This document shows, piece after piece, positions 5,092 to 7,312 of a DNA stretch of 7,312 bases (the stretch's first letter is position 1; the number at the start of each line of letters is the position of its first letter). The stretch comes from GCA-2687515 sp046582475 (GTDB lineage: Bacteria > Pseudomonadota > Alphaproteobacteria > Rhodospirillales > UBA2165). The translations under genes were made by a program, and so were the position numbers. Location: positions 1 to 7,312 of the forward strand of contig JAYGEH010000266.1 of assembly GCA_046582475.1 (NCBI GenBank), written 5' to 3'. The notes beneath the pieces are model-generated. The model was given only the letters and a program-made list of their open reading frames with translations. It was not told the DNA's origin and did no database searches.

Positions 5092-5506
5092 GACCCTCCA
5101 GGCGCTTGCCCATGCTGATCCGGTCTTCAGGCCGGTAGCCCAATTTCTCGTAGAACGCGGCGGCGCCGGAATTCAACCTCCGCACTTGCAGGTTTATCTT
5201 CACGCAGCCCAGCGCCCGCAGCCGGCTTTCCGCTTCTTTGACCAGGGCCGTGCCGATGCCCCGGCCCCGATGGTCCGCCAGCACCGCCGCCGAATACAGC
5301 CAGCCGCGATGGCCGTCATAGCCGGCGACGATCGCGCCGACCACGGTCTCGTCCTGCAGCGCCAGCCGGAACAAGTCCGGCCGCTCTTGCAAAATTGCGG
5401 GTATCGTCGCTGCGGCCTTGTTCCAGTCGGGATCGTCCGGAAAAACCTGTTCCCACAGCGTTTCAACCGCACCGAAATGGCGGCTCTGGTAGGCAACGAA
5501 ATGCAT
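5084..5506 (-). CDS. GNAT-family N-acetyltransferase, YpeA-like
   Basis: This 140-residue single-domain enzyme transfers an acetyl group from acetyl-CoA to an amine; the substrate is unknown. Motifs in order are a hydrophobic strand and turn VVGAIVAGYDGHRGWLYS (55-72), very close to the VVG...GGYDGHRG stretch of E. coli YpeA; the acetyl-CoA-binding HRGRGIGTAL (79-88); then N112 with FYEKLGY (118-124), the usual C-terminal GNAT signature. Length is normal for the family. The ATG shares its A with the TGA of the dioxygenase gene upstream (TGATG), and GGAG immediately precedes it, so it is probably translated by re-initiation. It ends inside the dehydrogenase gene. A role in the catabolic operon is not obvious; it may detoxify an amine or modify an intermediate, or merely be co-transcribed. 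Confidence 0.9.
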   Translation of the reverse strand: MHFVAYQSRHFGAVETLWEQVFPDDPDWNKAAATIPAILQERPDLFRLALQDETVVGAIVAGYDGHRGWLYSAAVLADHRGRGIGTALVKEAESRLRALGCVKINLQVRRLNSGAAAFYEKLGYRPEDRISMGKRLEGHG

Positions 5507-6519
5507 CAGCTCCAGGTGGCGAAGGCCATGCCGCTGCCGGTGCCGGCTTCGGAGCGGTAGCAGGGCACGTAGTCATGGACCGTCATTTCCATGTCGGTCT
5601 CGGCGCAGATGCCGGCGACGATGATCCAGTTCTTGATCTCCGAATTGCCCGAGCGGAAGGAAAATTCGGGCTCCGAGGCGAGCGCCTTCTGGTCGCGGTT
5701 TTGAAGCGCGTCGATCAGGCGCTTGTCGAGGGTCTCGTCGATGACGAAATGGCTCATGCCGCCGGACGCGCAAACCGCGACGCGCGCCTTTGTATCCCAG
5801 GATTTGATCGCCCGGCCGAGGGCGCGGCCGTAATCGTAGCAGCGCTTGGCGGTGGGCTGGTTGGGCGAAAAATAGGTGTTGATCAGCACCGGCACGATGG
5901 CCATCGGCTTGTCGCGCAAGATGCGCCGCACCACGAAGCCGTAGGCGTGGCCGATATTGCGCGGCCCGTTGTCGCCCATGGGCTGGGCGCCGCACGAAGA
6001 CGTGTCGAATTCGTCCAGAATCGTGCGGTCGATCATATGCACCGCCAGATCATCGGCCACCTTGTAGGTCTGATCGGTCTCGGGATGGTTCATCCCCATG
6101 GAATGGCCGCGGCCATAGGCCCGGTGCCAGTCCTTGGTTTCCTTGTCGAGGGCGTAATTGGTGACTTCGCCGGCATGGTAGATGGCGAAGGACGGCTGCA
6201 CCGCGTCCATGAACCACTCGTGCTGATCATCGCCGACGATCACCATCACGTCGGGTTTGGCGGCGGCGGCGGTACGCCCAAGGCCGTCCAGGGCGGTCTG
6301 GCAGCGATTGAAATTTTCGGTGCGGACGGCCAGGCTGTTCTGCTCGTCGAAATATTTGTCTTTGCGGACCTCGTATAATTCCTCGAACGAATAGGTGCCG
6401 TCCCGCCAGGCCAGCGCCGGGTTCTTGCGGTCCACCTCGGCGCGCCCGTCCCAGGCGTCGGGCGGCGTCGCCAGCAGCGGCCCGTGGGTGGTGCCGATGC
6501 CTAATATGATGTCCGCCAT
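5506..6519 (-). CDS. Class III extradiol ring-cleavage dioxygenase, LigB type
   Basis: This 337-residue protein is of the LigB family (protocatechuate 4,5-dioxygenase beta subunit and relatives): non-haem Fe(II) enzymes that open catechol-type rings beside the hydroxyls. GTTHGPLL (9-16) supplies His12, matching the first iron ligand of LigB. GDDQHEWF (96-103) supplies His100, likely the second. SGGMSHFV (252-259) matches LigB GGMSH, so His257 is the probable acid/base. GNSEIKNWII (291-300) supplies Glu294, the likely third ligand. All expected catalytic residues therefore seem present. At 337 residues it is longer than LigB (about 300). No small alpha subunit (LigA-like) is encoded beside it, so it may be single-component. 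The start is 5 bases after the CoA-transferase B stop, and the stop overlaps the next start. The substrate is probably a catecholic or gallate-like acid, not identifiable from sequence. Confidence 0.85.
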   Translation of the reverse strand: MADIILGIGTTHGPLLATPPDAWDGRAEVDRKNPALAWRDGTYSFEELYEVRKDKYFDEQNSLAVRTENFNRCQTALDGLGRTAAAAKPDVMVIVGDDQHEWFMDAVQPSFAIYHAGEVTNYALDKETKDWHRAYGRGHSMGMNHPETDQTYKVADDLAVHMIDRTILDEFDTSSCGAQPMGDNGPRNIGHAYGFVVRRILRDKPMAIVPVLINTYFSPNQPTAKRCYDYGRALGRAIKSWDTKARVAVCASGGMSHFVIDETLDKRLIDALQNRDQKALASEPEFSFRSGNSEIKNWIIVAGICAETDMEMTVHDYVPCYRSEAGTGSGMAFATWS

Positions 6520-6524
6520 GGGGC

Positions 6525-7223
6525 TCAGCCCTGGCGCTTTACCGGCGGCGCGATATCCGGCGCCGTCAGGGTTTGCCAGTCGTTGGCGAGGCGCAACTCG
6601 GCGCCGGTGCGCGCCTGCAATTCCTCGAATTCCAGCCCCTCGGCCATTTCGCGCACCACCATGCCGTCGTCGGTCCTATCGATCACGGCGATATCGGTAA
6701 ACACCTTGGTAACGCACTTGGCGCCGGTCAGCGGCAGGGTGCATTGTTTGACGATCTTCGGCGCGCCATCGCGGCCGTTATGGTCGCACATGATATAGAC
6801 CCGGCGCGCGCCGTAGGCCAAATCCATGGCGCCGCCGACCGCCGGCGCGGTGTTCGCATCGGGCAGCAGCCAATTGGCCAGATCGCCGTTTTCGCCGACC
6901 TCGTAGGCGCCCAGGACGCAGACATCGATATGGCCGCCGCGGACCATGGCGAAGCTGTCCGAATGATGGAAAAAGGCGCCGCCCGGCAGCATCGAGATGG
7001 GCTGCTTGCCGGCGTTGATGAGATCGGGATTGGGCTCCGTGCCGTCTTCCAGGGGCTTCATGCCGAGCACGCCGTTTTCCGAATGGAAGATAATCTCGCG
7101 GCCCTCCGGCACATAGTTCAGCACGTTCAGCGGCATGCCGACGCCGAGATTAACGAACGCGCCCTCCTCGATATCGTTGGCCACCCGCCAGGCCACCTGA
7201 TTGCGGTTCAATGCCTCAACCAT
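6525..7223 (-). CDS. 3-oxoacid/3-oxoadipate CoA-transferase subunit B (family I)
   Basis: This 232-residue beta subunit of a heterodimeric family I CoA-transferase moves CoA from a donor such as succinyl-CoA to a 3-oxo acid. NLGVGMP (25-31) and FHSENGVLG (46-54) carry the family signature; Glu49 of SENG is the catalytic residue that forms the glutamyl-CoA intermediate. GGAFFHHSDSFAMVRGGHID (81-100), GAYEVGENGDLANW (105-118) and CTLPLTG (about 161-167) are also typical. Relatives include PcaJ (beta-ketoadipate pathway), ScoB and AtoA. The aromatic context slightly favours a PcaJ-like role, but motifs alone do not separate these, so no symbol is given. Length is normal. GGAG precedes the ATG by about nine bases, and the subunit A stop is only 3 bases upstream, as expected for a co-translated pair. 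Confidence 0.92.
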   Translation of the reverse strand: MVEALNRNQVAWRVANDIEEGAFVNLGVGMPLNVLNYVPEGREIIFHSENGVLGMKPLEDGTEPNPDLINAGKQPISMLPGGAFFHHSDSFAMVRGGHIDVCVLGAYEVGENGDLANWLLPDANTAPAVGGAMDLAYGARRVYIMCDHNGRDGAPKIVKQCTLPLTGAKCVTKVFTDIAVIDRTDDGMVVREMAEGLEFEELQARTGAELRLANDWQTLTAPDIAPPVKRQG

Positions 7224-7226
7224 CGC

Positions 7227-7312
7227 TCAGCTCTCCACCTGCACAACCTTGTCGACGAATATGGATGGCGTGATCACCTGCTCCGGCTCGATACCGCCCA
7301 AATCGACAATCT
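7227..7312 (-). CDS. CoA-transferase subunit A, C-terminal end only (cut by window edge)
   Basis: The last 27 codons read IVDLGGIEPEQVITPSIF then VDKVVQVES and a TGA at 7227-7229. The VDLGxIxPExVxTPxIFVDxVV pattern is the standard C-terminus of family I CoA-transferase alpha subunits (PcaI/ScoA type). It pairs with the beta subunit gene 3 bases downstream. Most of the gene (about 200 residues), including its glycine-rich CoA-binding region, lies outside the window, as does the operon promoter. Confidence 0.88.
   Translation of the reverse strand, partial: IVDLGGIEPEQVITPSIFVDKVVQVES

Noticed and set aside
5395..6378. Long plus-strand open frame (327 codons) opposite the dioxygenase gene
   Set aside because: It lies antisense to a gene with clear LigB motifs; its translation is a low-complexity Gly/Ala/His/Val/Asp mix typical of the reverse complement of GC-rich coding DNA.

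Overview
The window is GC-rich, densely coded DNA. Its gene families suggest a proteobacterium, most likely an alphaproteobacterium, though nothing here fixes the genus. I see no rRNA, tRNA, CRISPR array or intact transposase gene.

Layout, left to right. (1) Positions 1-769 (+) hold the 3' part of a fumarylacetoacetate-hydrolase-family gene whose start lies outside the window; it is followed by a hairpin terminator. (2) Positions 902-2896 (+) carry a tandem pair of paralogous genes, about 77% identical in protein, each with its own near-identical promoter and its own terminator. Their products look like bacterial, cysteine-containing relatives of the vertebrate iodothyronine deiodinases: thioredoxin fold, GSSTC active site and a YVREAHP block, plus a conserved C-terminal extension of about 110 residues. 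This pair is the most unusual item in the window. (3) Positions 2909-4026 (+) hold a two-gene module: a ribbon-helix-helix-type protein and an overlapping nucleotidyltransferase-like protein, behind a promoter embedded in a perfect 16-bp inverted repeat. It looks like a self-regulated toxin-antitoxin system of the AbiE/DUF6036 kind. (4) Positions 4042-4378 look like a scar: the C-terminal remnant of an AHSA1/SRPBCC gene, then an AT-rich element with long inverted repeats. (5) Positions 4379-7312 (-) hold a tightly packed operon read leftward: CoA-transferase subunit A (partial), CoA-transferase subunit B, a LigB-type extradiol dioxygenase, a GNAT acetyltransferase and a short-chain dehydrogenase. 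Junctions are 3 nt, 5 nt, a TGATG overlap and an 8-nt overlap. The dehydrogenase carries a one-base frameshift.

The minus-strand operon, and possibly the FAH-family gene, point to catabolism of aromatic or other cyclic carbon: ring opening by the dioxygenase and CoA activation of the resulting acid by the CoA-transferase. The exact substrate cannot be read from the sequence. The deiodinase-like pair and the toxin-antitoxin-like module have their own promoters and appear functionally separate from the operon.
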